Shown here one piece after another: positions 43,115 to 54,413 of a DNA stretch of 64,000 bases; within the stretch, counting starts at the first letter, position 1, and every line of letters starts with the position of its first letter. The DNA is taken from assembly GCF_900114055.1 (NCBI RefSeq), contig NZ_FORR01000010.1, positions 62,001 through 126,000 of the forward strand, given 5' to 3'. A program made the translations under genes and the position numbers. This DNA is from Thermoflavimicrobium dichotomicum. Lineage in GTDB: Bacteria > Bacillota > Bacilli > Thermoactinomycetales > Thermoactinomycetaceae. A model generated the notes under the pieces. That model saw nothing but the letters and a program-made list of their open reading frames with translations. It was not told the DNA's origin and did no database searches.

Positions 43115-43630
43115 ATGCGTAACAAAAAGTTTATGTTATCTGTTGCAGTTGTCTCCCTGTCGCTATTAGGAACAGCGTGTGGTAATTTAGGTGCTCAGCC
43201 TGTCCCAGGAAATCCGAAAAAACAATCAACATCCAATCCCAATACTCCTGGCAACACATCTGTTGGAGCGGATGTAAATGCCAATGTTGGAGTTCAGGCA
43301 GATGCAAAAGCGGGTTCTGGTGCCAAAGTGGATACGAATCTAAATGCCAATGCAGGATTGCAAGTTCGAATCAATGGCAAAAAGATAAATGCAGATCTGG
43401 AAAAGGTGCTTACGGTAAAAGTGAAACAGGGATTAACATTATCTGAGGCACTGAAGGAAACAAAATTGGTTGAACTGAATAGCAAGGTTGATAGTAAAGG
43501 TGTAGTCAAAGCAGTTAAGGGAGTTAAAGGTAGTTGGAAACTGAAAGTAAATGGAAAAGTGGTAAGTAAAAAAGATTTGGATCTGAAAGTGAAGAACGGG
43601 GATAAAGTCGACTTGGTTCTTGATAAATAA
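43115..43630 (+). CDS. Lipoprotein with Ala/Asn-rich linker and DUF4430-like domain
   Basis: 171 aa. Signal MRNKKFMLSVAVVSLSLLG with lipobox GTAC. The mature part has a low-complexity linker (repeats such as VGADVNANVGVQADAKAGSG), then a C-terminal domain GSWKLKVNGKVVSKKDLDLKVKNGDKVDLVL, typical of DUF4430-type ubiquitin-like folds. The linker may reach through the wall. GAGAGG precedes ATG 43115. Function unknown. Confidence 0.72.
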   Translation: MRNKKFMLSVAVVSLSLLGTACGNLGAQPVPGNPKKQSTSNPNTPGNTSVGADVNANVGVQADAKAGSGAKVDTNLNANAGLQVRINGKKINADLEKVLTVKVKQGLTLSEALKETKLVELNSKVDSKGVVKAVKGVKGSWKLKVNGKVVSKKDLDLKVKNGDKVDLVLDK

Positions 43631-43709
43631 GTAAACGTATATGGGATATTAGTTTATGGTGAGTTAGTTTTTTGAGTAATGAAGGGGAGCGATTTCATAC
43701 ATAATATAA

Positions 43710-43746
43710 AACCTAACATCCTGCCACTGGATGTTAGGTTCGTTTT

Positions 43747-43748
<2 letters not shown>
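43710..43748. terminator. Terminator between lipoprotein gene and thiC
   Basis: AACCTAACATCC / GGATGTTAGGTT followed by CGTTTTTT; lies between convergent genes. Confidence 0.8.
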
Positions 43749-45516
<1,768 letters not shown>

Positions 45517-45568
45517 TTATTTTAATGACGCAACCCATAAACAAGGAGGTGGATGGAACTTGACCATG

Positions 45569-45600
45569 AAAAAAAGCCGTACGCCAAGCGTACGGCTTTC
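45569..45600 (-). terminator. Riboswitch-controlled terminator of thiC
   Basis: On the minus strand: AAAGCCGTACGC / GCGTACGGCTTT then TTTT. It lies about 70 bases before the thiC start and after the TPP aptamer. Confidence 0.8.
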
Positions 45601-45652
45601 GATTGTCTACATTCTCCGATAAAGAACAGATCGAAAGCAATGGAAAAGTTAC

Positions 45653-45740
45653 ATCCCTACGCTGGCATTACCCAGATCAGGTTAACGGTCGGTGGCAGAG
45701 TTCTCCACCCTCTCAGCCTGGCTCCCTCCAAGCTCCCGTG
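45653..45740 (-). ncRNA. TPP riboswitch (THI element)
   Basis: On the minus strand: GGGAGCTTG, GGCTGAGAGGGTGG, then ACCTGATCTGGGTAATGCC and AGCGTAGGGA, the conserved THI-box blocks in order. It controls thiC by termination at 45569-45600. Confidence 0.93.
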
Positions 45741-45745
45741 TTTTA

Positions 45746-46015
45746 TGTAGTTGCTATATTCAAGGTAGCATAGAATGAACAGAGGATCAATCCTATTTCT
45801 ACAAATCTATCAGATTTTGCTATTTTCGTTGGGGATTGTTTGTTTATCAGCGATTGGTGATTCATGAATGATGGAAATTTCCGCTTGACAGTAGTTGCCA
45901 AGCATGGTTGTTATCTTTTTGAATTATTGATAATATTAGGATTCATGTTAATATATTGGAAGAGTGTATTTGAAAAGGTGATGAAAGATAAAAGCGTGGG
46001 AAGTAGAGAGAACCA
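45746..46015. other. Gap between thiC leader and ABC ATPase gene
   Basis: About 270 bases. No supported gene; the small frame at 45864 has no convincing start or homology. It holds the thiC promoter (minus) and probably that of the ABC gene. Confidence 0.3.
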
Positions 46016-46843
46016 GTGGGTCGAGAAAGGATGGGAAAGACCATGACCATGTGGATCGAATGGTCACATGTGACCAAGATATATGAATTTGAGACCGAAA
46101 ATAAATGGGCTCGAAATATTGGTTTGCTTGATTTTTCAGCTTCTGTACAAAGTGGTATTACAGTGATTTTAGGACCAAGAGGTGCCGGAAAGAGTACGCT
46201 TTTGAAAATCACGGCCATGATGATGTTACCAGATGATGGGCGGGTGACATTTCATACTCATCATCAAACGATGGATTGGTCCACCGGAAATGTTCATGCA
46301 TCCAGACCTGAACAATTGGGGGAATTAAGGAGGAAGATCGGGTATGTACCTTTGGTTCCTCGCCTTGATCAAGAGATGACGGTTGAGTTAGCCCTTTTTC
46401 ATTTGGCGCAGTTGTATGGTACACCTGATCCACGTAAACGGAGTTGTGAAATGATGATTCGCTGGGGATTGGCAGGTTATCGCCAGACACCACTGATGAA
46501 ACTAAGAGGGGGTGTATTAAAGCGGTTTCTGCTTGCACAGAGTTTACTTCTTCATCCGACCTTCTGGATTTTGGACGAACCCACCCGAGGATTGGACCTC
46601 TTGGGAAAGCAGTTGTTAAGGGAAGAACTGCAGCGTCAGCCCAAAGATCGGATTACGATCATCGCTACACATGATATGCAGCTGGCAGAATGTGCAGATT
46701 ATCTGATGCTGCTGGAATCAGGAGCTTGCCGGCGATTGGGCAAAAAAAAGTTGTTGACAGCAGGAGTTTCCGAAGGTACAGTAGCAGCGTGGTACCAAGC
46801 AATGCAAGTCTTTTCTAAAGAAAAAAGTTCTTTTAAAGTATAA
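46016..46843 (+). CDS. ABC-type ATPase with degenerate Q-loop and signature
   Basis: About 266-275 aa stand-alone nucleotide-binding domain like those of ABC-2 drug exporters. Walker A GPRGAGKST and Walker B WILDEPTRGLD with H-loop THD are intact. The Q-loop, usually GYVPQ, reads GYVPLV, and the signature, usually LSGGxxQR, reads LRGGVLKR. Such changes may weaken hydrolysis. There is no ABC-2 permease gene; the next gene is a complete ABC exporter. Start: GTG 46016 or ATG 46043/46049. Cellular role unknown. Confidence 0.72.
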   Translation: MGRERMGKTMTMWIEWSHVTKIYEFETENKWARNIGLLDFSASVQSGITVILGPRGAGKSTLLKITAMMMLPDDGRVTFHTHHQTMDWSTGNVHASRPEQLGELRRKIGYVPLVPRLDQEMTVELALFHLAQLYGTPDPRKRSCEMMIRWGLAGYRQTPLMKLRGGVLKRFLLAQSLLLHPTFWILDEPTRGLDLLGKQLLREELQRQPKDRITIIATHDMQLAECADYLMLLESGACRRLGKKKLLTAGVSEGTVAAWYQAMQVFSKEKSSFKV

Positions 46844-46880
46844 ATAAAAAAATCCATTTTTAAAGTTGGTGTCAAACATC

Positions 46881-48638
46881 ATGGAAAGTAATCAACAACA
46901 GGTACAAGTGAATTGGCGAAAGTTTTCCCATTTGATTCGTCAGACGCAAATCCCAAAGCGATTGGCTTTCATCGTCGTTGGCTTAAGTTTGATTCAAGCC
47001 ATCGCAGGATTAGTTGTTCCTTGGTTTACAAAAGATTTGGTAGATATTTTAGCAGTATCCAATTGGAAATGGGAAGTATTTGTTTTGCTGATTGTTGCTT
47101 TTATTGTCCAAGGTGTTGCCGGGGCCTTTTCTACTTATTTTCTTTCCTTTTTGGGGGAAAGAGTGGTTTCCAATCTACGTCGCCTATTATGGAACAAGAT
47201 GCTGGCTCTGCCGATTTCTTATTTTGATGAAAAGCGTACAGGTGAAACCGTTAGTCGTATCAATAATGATACGGCTGTGATCAAAAGTTTGATTACAGAT
47301 CATCTGGTTTCTCTTTTTTCCAGTATTATTTCCATTATCGGTGCTGTGATCATTTTATTTTATTTGGATTGGCCGATGACTTTAATGATGTTTTCAGCAA
47401 TTCCCATTGTCTTTTTGATCATGCGACCCATGGGGCGGAAGATGTATGAAATATCGAAAAGATTACAGGAAAAAACAGCACATTTTACCAGTTTGCTCAC
47501 TCAGGTAGTAACGGAAATTCGTTTGGTTAAAGCATATACAGCAGAAGAAATTGAACGCAAAAATGGAGAAAGGGAAATTGAGAATTTATTTCGTTTTGGT
47601 TTAAAAGAGGCGAGAGTGGTTGCTGTTCTCCAACCGTTGATGTCCCTGGTGATGATGTTTGTTTTAGTCATTATTATTGGGTATGGCGGAATGCGTGTAG
47701 CAACGGGAGCTCTAACAGCTGGAGAATTGGTTGCTTTTATTTTGTACCTCTTCCAAATTCTTGCCCCGATGGTCATGGTGGCCCGCCTTTTTACCAGTTT
47801 GCAGAAAGCAATGGGAGCTACGGAGAGGATCATTAAGATTTTAGAGCACGAAGAGGAAGAGCAGAAAGAAGAAAAACATCTAAAAGTCGATCCAACTTTA
47901 CCTATTGTGATTGATCGCCTGTCTTTTGCATATCCAACGAGTGATGAAGTATTAAAGGATGTTTCATTTACCATTCCTGCAGGGCGGGTTACGGCGATTG
48001 TCGGACCGAGTGGTGGTGGAAAGACCACATTATTTGCTTTGCTGGAGCGATTCTACCAACCGACGAAAGGAGAAATCCGCTTAGGGGATACACCGATTGA
48101 TCAGTTTTGTCTGCATGAGTGGCGTCGGCACATTGGATATGTATTGCAGGATAATCCTCTTTTAGCGGGAACTGTCCGGGAAAATATATGCTATGGGATG
48201 GATCGTGAAGTTTCAGATCAGGAGATTGAAAGAGCAGCTCGTTTAGCATATGCTGACGAATTTATCCACGAGCTCCCACAAGGCTATGACACAGAAGTAG
48301 GGGAGCGCGGTGTAAAACTGTCTGGTGGACAACGTCAGCGAATTGCCATTGCACGTGCGATTTTGCATGATCCAAAAATCCTGATGCTCGATGAAGCAAC
48401 CTCGAATCTGGACTCCACTTCGGAACAGGCAGTACAAGAAGCGTTACATAACCTGATGAAAGGGCGAACCACGATCGTCATTGCCCATCGTTTGGCTACC
48501 GTGGTGGATGCGGATCAGATCATTGTGTTGGAAAAAGGAAGAGTTACAGGTCAGGGAACGCACGAGGAATTGTTACAAAGCCATCAGTTATATCAAAAGC
48601 TGGTTAAACATCAGTTCAAAGTCCAGATGGAAAAGTAA
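46881..48638 (+). CDS. ABC exporter half-transporter (BmrA/MsbA-like)
   Basis: About 585 aa: an N-terminal six-helix exporter domain (about 30-310) and a C-terminal ATPase with Walker A GPSGGGKTT, Q-loop VLQDNP, signature LSGGQRQR, Walker B ILMLDEATSNLD and H-loop AHRLAT. It exports drugs or lipids as a homodimer, as family members do. ATG 46881 is chosen; TTG 46866 would add five residues. It follows the atypical ATPase by about 37 bases. Confidence 0.88.
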   Translation: MESNQQQVQVNWRKFSHLIRQTQIPKRLAFIVVGLSLIQAIAGLVVPWFTKDLVDILAVSNWKWEVFVLLIVAFIVQGVAGAFSTYFLSFLGERVVSNLRRLLWNKMLALPISYFDEKRTGETVSRINNDTAVIKSLITDHLVSLFSSIISIIGAVIILFYLDWPMTLMMFSAIPIVFLIMRPMGRKMYEISKRLQEKTAHFTSLLTQVVTEIRLVKAYTAEEIERKNGEREIENLFRFGLKEARVVAVLQPLMSLVMMFVLVIIIGYGGMRVATGALTAGELVAFILYLFQILAPMVMVARLFTSLQKAMGATERIIKILEHEEEEQKEEKHLKVDPTLPIVIDRLSFAYPTSDEVLKDVSFTIPAGRVTAIVGPSGGGKTTLFALLERFYQPTKGEIRLGDTPIDQFCLHEWRRHIGYVLQDNPLLAGTVRENICYGMDREVSDQEIERAARLAYADEFIHELPQGYDTEVGERGVKLSGGQRQRIAIARAILHDPKILMLDEATSNLDSTSEQAVQEALHNLMKGRTTIVIAHRLATVVDADQIIVLEKGRVTGQGTHEELLQSHQLYQKLVKHQFKVQMEK

Positions 48639-48661
48639 AGAGGACAAGCTGTTCATAACTA

Positions 48662-48708
48662 AGGGGTTCCTATTCTGGTGGAGTCAGAGTGAACTGGAAA
48701 AGGGCCCT
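48662..48708. repeat. Possible decayed R2 repeat, copy d
   Basis: AGGGGTTCCTATTCTGG and CTGGAAAAGGGCCCT are an imperfect inverted pair resembling the other R2 copies. Confidence 0.4.
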
Positions 48709-48746
48709 TTTATCTGTGATTTGACTAAAGAAAGGAAGAGAAGATT

Positions 48747-48965
48747 ATGCAAACAAAGGAAGAGATTCGTGTTCAACCATGCATAACGGCAGAGGATCAT
48801 GAATGGCTAAAGCAATTATGGCAAGAGGAATGGGGTGGAACCACCATGATTACTTGCGGTACAGTCCATTCCTTAACCGATTTGGAGGCGCTCATCGCTT
48901 GGGAAGGGACTGAACGGGTTGGAACGCTAACGTACCGGATCCCCAGCATCACAAAGCTGGGGTGA
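48747..48965 (+). pseudogene. Truncated GNAT acetyltransferase fragment
   Basis: 72-codon frame with a good ribosome site (AGGAAGAG) before ATG 48747. It reads like the N-terminal third of a GNAT protein (WLKQLWQEEWGG, LIAWEGTERVGTLTYRI). It then runs into the 3' end of the convergent glyoxalase gene and stops; the acetyl-CoA motif is missing. The 3' part seems to have been deleted. Confidence 0.6.
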
Positions 48966-49329
48966 TTTTCTGAATAAGTTCTACCCGGTTGCCAAAAGGA
49001 TCCCGAAACTCAAAACGATCATAACCTGGGATCGGAACGGATTCAAGGATTTTGATGTCATGTTCAGCCAATTTGTTTCTCCATGCGTCCAGATTGTCGA
49101 CTAAATAGGCCAAATGCGCTTTGGTTCCATGGCGATCAACGCCATCTTCTGTTCCGACATGTACTTCTTTGGAGCCTACTTGGAGCCAAAAGCCGCCACG
49201 TGGTTTCAGAGAATCCGGTTTTTCGATTTCGGGCAAGCCAAGAACGTGGCAGTAAAAGAAGCGAGCTTTTTCTTCTTCACCTTTCGGAATGGTAATCTGG
49301 GCATGATGCAGGTCCAATATTTTCACCAA
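48949..49329 (-). CDS. Glyoxalase/bleomycin-resistance (VOC) family protein
   Basis: 126-aa VOC-fold protein with two beta-alpha-beta-beta-beta units: LDLHHAQITIPKGEEEKARFFY at the start and FEFRDPFGNRVELIQKI at the end. The metal-site His and Glu positions are present. Substrate unknown. AAAGGAGAA precedes ATG 49329. Its last 17 bases overlap the convergent GNAT fragment, and a CCCCAGC/GCTGGGG hairpin lies in this end. Confidence 0.85.
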   Translation of the reverse strand: MVKILDLHHAQITIPKGEEEKARFFYCHVLGLPEIEKPDSLKPRGGFWLQVGSKEVHVGTEDGVDRHGTKAHLAYLVDNLDAWRNKLAEHDIKILESVPIPGYDRFEFRDPFGNRVELIQKITPAL

Positions 49330-49422
49330 GCATTCTCCTTTCCCAACGCATGAAAAGAGAGTCTCATTTTGATCTATTTTTTGACTAATTGTCTATATCG
49401 CATTTTTCAGTCTATTGATAAG

Positions 49423-49470
49423 GAAAAAGAAGCTATTTTTCCGAGGAGATCGGAAAAATAGCTTTTGATT
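49423..49470 (-). terminator. Terminator of acnA
   Basis: AAGCTATTTTTCCG / CGGAAAAATAGCTT, then on the minus strand CTTTTTCC. Confidence 0.75.
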
Positions 49471-49488
49471 TTAAGCTGGAGACGAAAC

Positions 49489-52209
49489 TTAAGCTTTTAC
49501 TTCTTCGGTGTTGTTCAGGATTTGGCGAAGTACTGTTTGCAGAATACCACCATTGCGATAGTATTCGATATCTACAACACTGTCGAGACGAACGATGGTA
49601 TCGAATTCGATGACCGTACCGTCTGGTTTGGTTGCACGTACTTTTAAGGTTTGACCTGGTTGGATATCGTCGCTCAGGCCGAGAATGTCGATGGTTTCTT
49701 CTCCGGTCAGATCTAGTGATTTCCAGCTGTTACCTTCAGTGAACTGCAGTGGCAGTACGCCCATACCTACGAGGTTACTACGGTGAATCCGTTCAAAGCT
49801 TTCAGCGATTACAGCTTTGACACCAAGTAAGTTGGTTCCTTTAGCTGCCCAGTCACGAGAGCTACCTGTACCATATTCTTTTCCAGCGATGACCACAAGT
49901 GGAGTACCTTCTTCTTTGTATTTCATGGCTGCATCGTAAATGGACATAACCTCACCGGACGGAATGTGTTTGGTTACGCCACCTTCGGAGCCAGGAACCA
50001 TTTGGTTGCGAATCCGGATATTGGCGAAGGTACCACGAGTCATAACACGGTCGTTACCACGGCGAGAACCGTAAGAGTTGAAGTCTTTCACGGCAACACC
50101 ATGCTCTTGCAGATATTTACCTGCTGGGCTGTCCGGTTTAATAGCACCGGCTGGTGAGATATGGTCGGTGGTGACGGAATCACCCAAGAGCGCCAGGATA
50201 TTTGCTTTCTTGATTTCTTTAATGGGTTCCACTTCACGGGACATATTGACAAAGAATGGTGGTTCTTGAATGTAAGTGGATTTTTCATCCCACTCGTAGA
50301 GAACGCCTTTTGGTGTTGGCAACTGATTCCAACGCTCATTGGCATCAAATACCTGGCTGTATTGTTTGCGGAACTGCTCTGGGCTCATTGCCGAAGCCAT
50401 GACATCGCTGATTTCTTTGGAGCTTGGCCAGATATCTTTGAGATAGACAGGTTGATTGTCTTTGCCATAACCGATTGGCTCTTTTTCGAAATCGATGTCT
50501 ACCGTTCCAGCCAAGGCGTAAGCGACAACCAATGGTGGAGAAGCGAGATAGTTTGCTTTTACCAATGGGTGAATCCGACCTTCGAAGTTCCGGTTACCAC
50601 TTAATACAGAGGTAACAGTGAGGTCATTTTCTTCAATGGCTTTGCTTATTTCTTCAGAGAGTGGTCCACTGTTTCCGATACAGGTTGCACAACCGTAACC
50701 AGCTACGGTAAAGCCAAGCTGAGCGAGTGGCTCGAGCAAGCCTGCTTTTTCGAGGTAATCGGATACGACACGAGAACCAGGAGTTAAGCTGCTTTTTACA
50801 TATGGCTGAACAGTGAGCCCTTTTTCCACTGCTTTTTTCGCTACCAAACCTGCCCCGATCATAACGGATGGATTGGAGGTATTGGTACAGCTGGTGATCG
50901 CAGCGATGACAACGGCTCCGTTTTTGAGCTCGAAGGTTTTACCGTCTTTTTCCACTTTTGCAGATTTGTTTACTTCTTCTTCAGACAGGCCAAAACCACG
51001 CTCTTCAATCGGTTTGCGCAAGGTTTCATGCCAGGATTCTTTCATTTTGTTGAGTTCAATACGGTCTTGTGGACGTTTTGGACCAGACAAGCTTGGAACG
51101 ACATTGCCCAGATCTAATTCAATGGTATCAGAGAAGATTGGATCTGGTGTTTCATCGGTACGGAACATACCTTGAGCCTCATAGTATGCTTTTACGAGTT
51201 GAACGAGGCTTTCGTCACGACCCGTATTACGCAGATAGTTGAGTGATTCTTCGTCTACTGGGAAGAATCCGATCGTTGCTCCATATTCAGGTGCCATGTT
51301 TGCTACGGTTGCACGGTCAGCAAGGCTGAGATTGCTGAGGCCTGGACCATAGAACTCTACAAATTTGCCAACGACACCTTTTTTACGTAGCATTTCAGTG
51401 ACGGTGAGTGCCAGGTCGGTAGCAGTTGCACCTTCTGCAAGCTCTCCAGTGAGCTTGAATCCGATCACTTCAGGTGTAATAAAGTACAGTGGCTGTCCGA
51501 GCATACCTGCTTCAGCCTCGATTCCACCAACACCCCAACCAACGACACCCAAACCGTTAATCATGGTTGTGTGAGAGTCTGTTCCAACCAGAGAATCCGG
51601 GAAAATAACCGTTTCGCCGTCTTCTTCACGTTGCGCTACAACAGTAGCCAAGTACTCCAGGTTTACTTGGTGTACAATACCTGTTGCTGGTGGCACAGCA
51701 CGGAAGTTATTAAACGCTTCTTTAGCCCAGCGCAATAAGCGATAACGTTCTTCATTGCGCTTGAACTCCAGATCCATATTGTATTCCAATGCATCTTTGG
51801 TACCGGCACGGTCAACCATCACAGAGTGGTCGATCACAAGGTCAACAGGGATGAGTGGGTTGATGCGTTCCGGATCGCCACCTACCCGAGCCATGGCAGA
51901 ACGCAAGGCAGCCAAATCGACAACGGCTGGTACCCCTGTGAAGTCTTGCAATACGATCCGAGCTGGTTTGAAAGCAATCTCTTTATCTGAACGCTTTTCA
52001 GTCCACTTAGCGAGTTGCTCAATATGTTCTTTGGTGACAGCGACACCATCGTATTGACGAACCGCTGCTTCAAGTAGCACTTTAATGGAGAAAGGAAGAC
52101 GGGAAATATTTCCGAGTCCTTTTTCTTCCAGAGCTTTCAGGCTGTAGTAAGTATATTCTTTTCCGTTTACATTCAGTTTGGTACGAACTTGATACAGATC
52201 TTGAGCCAT
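49489..52209 (-). CDS. acnA: Aconitate hydratase
   Basis: 906-aa iron-sulfur TCA-cycle enzyme (citrate to isocitrate). The cluster cysteines lie in [16 protein letters not shown] near residue 445 and [14 protein letters not shown] near 510. The C-terminal swivel domain is complete. AAGGAGG precedes ATG 52209. In Bacillus it also binds RNA when the cluster is lost. Promoter -10 TATAAT at 52280-52275. A 17-bp palindrome between promoter and ribosome site, and a divergent IclR-type gene, suggest repression by that regulator rather than the CcpC-type control of Bacillus. Confidence 0.95.
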   Translation of the reverse strand: MAQDLYQVRTKLNVNGKEYTYYSLKALEEKGLGNISRLPFSIKVLLEAAVRQYDGVAVTKEHIEQLAKWTEKRSDKEIAFKPARIVLQDFTGVPAVVDLAALRSAMARVGGDPERINPLIPVDLVIDHSVMVDRAGTKDALEYNMDLEFKRNEERYRLLRWAKEAFNNFRAVPPATGIVHQVNLEYLATVVAQREEDGETVIFPDSLVGTDSHTTMINGLGVVGWGVGGIEAEAGMLGQPLYFITPEVIGFKLTGELAEGATATDLALTVTEMLRKKGVVGKFVEFYGPGLSNLSLADRATVANMAPEYGATIGFFPVDEESLNYLRNTGRDESLVQLVKAYYEAQGMFRTDETPDPIFSDTIELDLGNVVPSLSGPKRPQDRIELNKMKESWHETLRKPIEERGFGLSEEEVNKSAKVEKDGKTFELKNGAVVIAAITSCTNTSNPSVMIGAGLVAKKAVEKGLTVQPYVKSSLTPGSRVVSDYLEKAGLLEPLAQLGFTVAGYGCATCIGNSGPLSEEISKAIEENDLTVTSVLSGNRNFEGRIHPLVKANYLASPPLVVAYALAGTVDIDFEKEPIGYGKDNQPVYLKDIWPSSKEISDVMASAMSPEQFRKQYSQVFDANERWNQLPTPKGVLYEWDEKSTYIQEPPFFVNMSREVEPIKEIKKANILALLGDSVTTDHISPAGAIKPDSPAGKYLQEHGVAVKDFNSYGSRRGNDRVMTRGTFANIRIRNQMVPGSEGGVTKHIPSGEVMSIYDAAMKYKEEGTPLVVIAGKEYGTGSSRDWAAKGTNLLGVKAVIAESFERIHRSNLVGMGVLPLQFTEGNSWKSLDLTGEETIDILGLSDDIQPGQTLKVRATKPDGTVIEFDTIVRLDSVVDIEYYRNGGILQTVLRQILNNTEEVKA

Positions 52210-52236
52210 GCTAATCAACCTCCTTACTTTTTGGAT

Positions 52237-52253
52237 GTTTCATACAATGAAAC
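52237..52253. promoter_or_regulatory. Palindromic operator in the acnA 5' region
   Basis: GTTTCATACAATGAAAC, perfect 7-bp arms. It lies about 15-31 bases after the inferred acnA transcript start and before its ribosome site, a position suited to repression. Confidence 0.65.
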
Positions 52254-52274
52254 CTTGTTTCTCTTCGCAAAATT

Positions 52275-52303
52275 ATTATACAATGTTTTTAGGAAATTGT
52301 ATA
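52275..52303 (-). promoter_or_regulatory. Promoter of acnA
   Basis: Minus strand -10 TATAAT (52280-52275) with -35-like TATACA (52303-52298), 17-base spacer. Confidence 0.5.
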
Positions 52304-52358
52304 GTCCTGAATTAGCTTCTTCTATAACATTTCCAAGCAGGGTATAATAAATGAAAAT

Positions 52359-52377
52359 GTTTCTCATATAGTGAAAC
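52359..52377. promoter_or_regulatory. Related operator at the IclR gene start
   Basis: GTTTC-N9-GAAAC, the same half-sites as the acnA and pckA operators but spaced by 9 instead of 7. It begins about 4 bases after the expected transcript start (TATAAT at 52343-52348), so autorepression is likely. Confidence 0.5.
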
Positions 52378-52394
52378 ACGGAGGGCTGGCCGTG

Positions 52395-53156
52395 ATGGAA
52401 AAGAAAAGGATAAACGAAGAGAAAAAAATGACAGTTCGTGCTGCAGAACGTGCTTTGGACATTTTATTGTGTTTTGTACAGCAATCCCAACTGGGTTTGA
52501 CAGAGATTGCAAAACAGACGAAATTGAATAAAAGTACTGTGTTTCGTTTGCTAGCGACGCTGGAGAACAAGGGATTTGTCAAGCGGGATCCTGAGACGGA
52601 CAAGTATCAACTGGGGTTTCGTATCTGGGAATTGGCTGCCAATCTGGATCAATCGAATGACCCAGCGATTTTATTTTTACCAGAAATGGAAAGTTTAAGA
52701 GATGAATTGGATGAAACGGTCAGTTTGTATATTCGGGATGGAAATGAACGGATTCGGATTCAGGCAGTGGAGAGCAAACAGGCCATTCGCCGTGTAGCCC
52801 CGATCGGTGCACGCATGCCACTTGCGGTAGGTGCATCGAGCAAGGTACTGATGGCTTATGCTGATCCAAAGGTAGTGGATCAAATTCTAAATGATCCGAT
52901 GTGGCCTTCAGGGGTAAATAAAGAAGTATATGTAGCCCAACTGAATCAGATTCGTCAGGAAGGTTATGCGATCAGCATTGAGGAAAGGGAAGCGGGAACG
53001 GCTGCTGTCGCTGTGCCGATATTTAACCGTCGGAAACAATTGATTGCGGCCCTGGCGGTTTCGGGACCCGTATCCCGTATGAATGTGCAAAAAATGATTG
53101 ATTTTGTCCCGCATATGGTTCGTGCAGCTGAGCAGATGGGGAAAAAAATCGGATAA
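52395..53156 (+). CDS. IclR-family transcriptional regulator
   Basis: About 253 aa. Winged helix near residues 15-80 (LTEIAKQTKLNKSTVFRLLATLENKGFV) and a C-terminal effector domain (RVAPIGARMPLAVGASSKVLMAY; GTAAVAVPIFNR) as in IclR and KdgR. ATG 52395 follows GGAGGG; a GTG at 52392 abuts it. Divergent from acnA. KdgR-type IclR members bind GTTTCA/TGAAAC half-sites, matching the palindromes before acnA and pckA. The effector is probably a central carbon metabolite (inference). Confidence 0.87.
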   Translation: MEKKRINEEKKMTVRAAERALDILLCFVQQSQLGLTEIAKQTKLNKSTVFRLLATLENKGFVKRDPETDKYQLGFRIWELAANLDQSNDPAILFLPEMESLRDELDETVSLYIRDGNERIRIQAVESKQAIRRVAPIGARMPLAVGASSKVLMAYADPKVVDQILNDPMWPSGVNKEVYVAQLNQIRQEGYAISIEEREAGTAAVAVPIFNRRKQLIAALAVSGPVSRMNVQKMIDFVPHMVRAAEQMGKKIG

Positions 53157-53162
53157 GATTGG

Positions 53163-53208
53163 GCGAATCACCTTCCTTTTATCGTAGTGGGAGGTGATTC
53201 GCTTTTTT
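53163..53208 (+). terminator. Terminator of the IclR gene
   Basis: GCGAATCACCT / AGGTGATTCGC followed by TTTTTTAT. Confidence 0.8.
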
Positions 53209-53224
53209 ATCGGGATATGAAAGG

Positions 53225-53264
53225 AAAAAACCTGGCGCCTGAAAAGAAAGGAATGCCAGGTTTT
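53225..53264 (-). terminator. Terminator of the HAD gene
   Basis: Minus strand: AACCTGGC / GCCAGGTT followed by TTTTCC. Confidence 0.7.
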
Positions 53265-53282
53265 GATCTATAACCTGTTTAT

Positions 53283-54095
53283 TCACAGTTTGAAAAACTT
53301 TTCCAAATAAATGGCGATCCCATCTTCTTCATTGGTCAAGGTGACATCATTGGCCAGTTGTTTAAGTCTGTCTATTGCATTTCCCATGGCGATCCCATAT
53401 CCTGCAAACTCAATCATTTCAAAGTCATTGACTTGGTCGCCAAACGCGATAATCTTTTCTTGTGGAATATGGAGATATTCTGCGACATATTTCAGACCGA
53501 TCGCTTTATTGACTGCTTGTGGGACCACCTCGATGGCATTCCAGGGAGGGCCCCAACGATGAAACTTCACTTCTTCTTTGTATTCAGTCATGAGCGTCTC
53601 ACACAGGTGGTCGATGGGTTCTTTACGAGGAGAGTAAAAAACGAGGCAATTTGGGTCTTCTTGAAGGTGATCCAAAACAGGACCCATTACACAATGGGTT
53701 TCCGTCATTTTTGAAAGAAATGAAAAATTGTCTTCTCCCATTTCCAAATAACATTGGTTTAGCGCTTCTACCTGGATATTGGCAATCGAGTGGTTATAAG
53801 CGGTTTGGATAATCTCCTTGGCCAGGGGATAAGGAATAGGTACAATCCGTTTGGGAAATGAGGGATCATGCGGATGGTGAACATAGCCTCCATTAAAATT
53901 GATCATCGGTGTATTCAATTGTAATTCTTTATAGAAAGCGATGCTGTTATGAAAAGGACGACCTGTCGCAATTACCACTTTATGTCCCAGTGCCGAAAGG
54001 GTAGTGAGTACGTTTCTTGTACGTTCAGAAATTGTCTTTTGTCCAGTGAGTAGCGTGCCATCCAAATCACAAGCAATCAGGTATCTCTCTCCCAT
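53283..54095 (-). CDS. Cof-type HAD hydrolase
   Basis: 270-aa HAD phosphatase with a class IIB cap. Motif I CDLDGTLL near residue 9, motif II ATGRP, motif III Lys region NKAIGLKYVA, motif IV GDQVNDFEMIEFA. Similar to YkrA-type sugar-phosphate or nucleotide phosphatases; substrate unknown. GAAAGGATT precedes ATG 54095. Confidence 0.88.
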   Translation of the reverse strand: MGERYLIACDLDGTLLTGQKTISERTRNVLTTLSALGHKVVIATGRPFHNSIAFYKELQLNTPMINFNGGYVHHPHDPSFPKRIVPIPYPLAKEIIQTAYNHSIANIQVEALNQCYLEMGEDNFSFLSKMTETHCVMGPVLDHLQEDPNCLVFYSPRKEPIDHLCETLMTEYKEEVKFHRWGPPWNAIEVVPQAVNKAIGLKYVAEYLHIPQEKIIAFGDQVNDFEMIEFAGYGIAMGNAIDRLKQLANDVTLTNEEDGIAIYLEKFFKL

Positions 54096-54413
54096 GCATC
54101 TAATCCTTTCTTTTTTTCTTTTGCAGATCCATGTTACTGGAAGTTATTTTGGAGTAGCCTTGAACATAAGTCTGGAAAGGGAATCGAGCGAATTCCTTAT
54201 CCTCATAAAATGGAGTGACGCTTGCTATATGGATTTGAAATCACTTCTATTTTTATTTTATCAGTAATTATGGTTATTTGACGGTTTAGTTATCTATATT
54301 TAATGGTTAAATTTATATTAATGAAAAAAATACTGATTTCGTATTCTGATAAAAATGTTAAAATAGTAATGAAAAGTTACATTTTGTTAGAGGTAAAGGG
54401 GAGAGGATATGAG

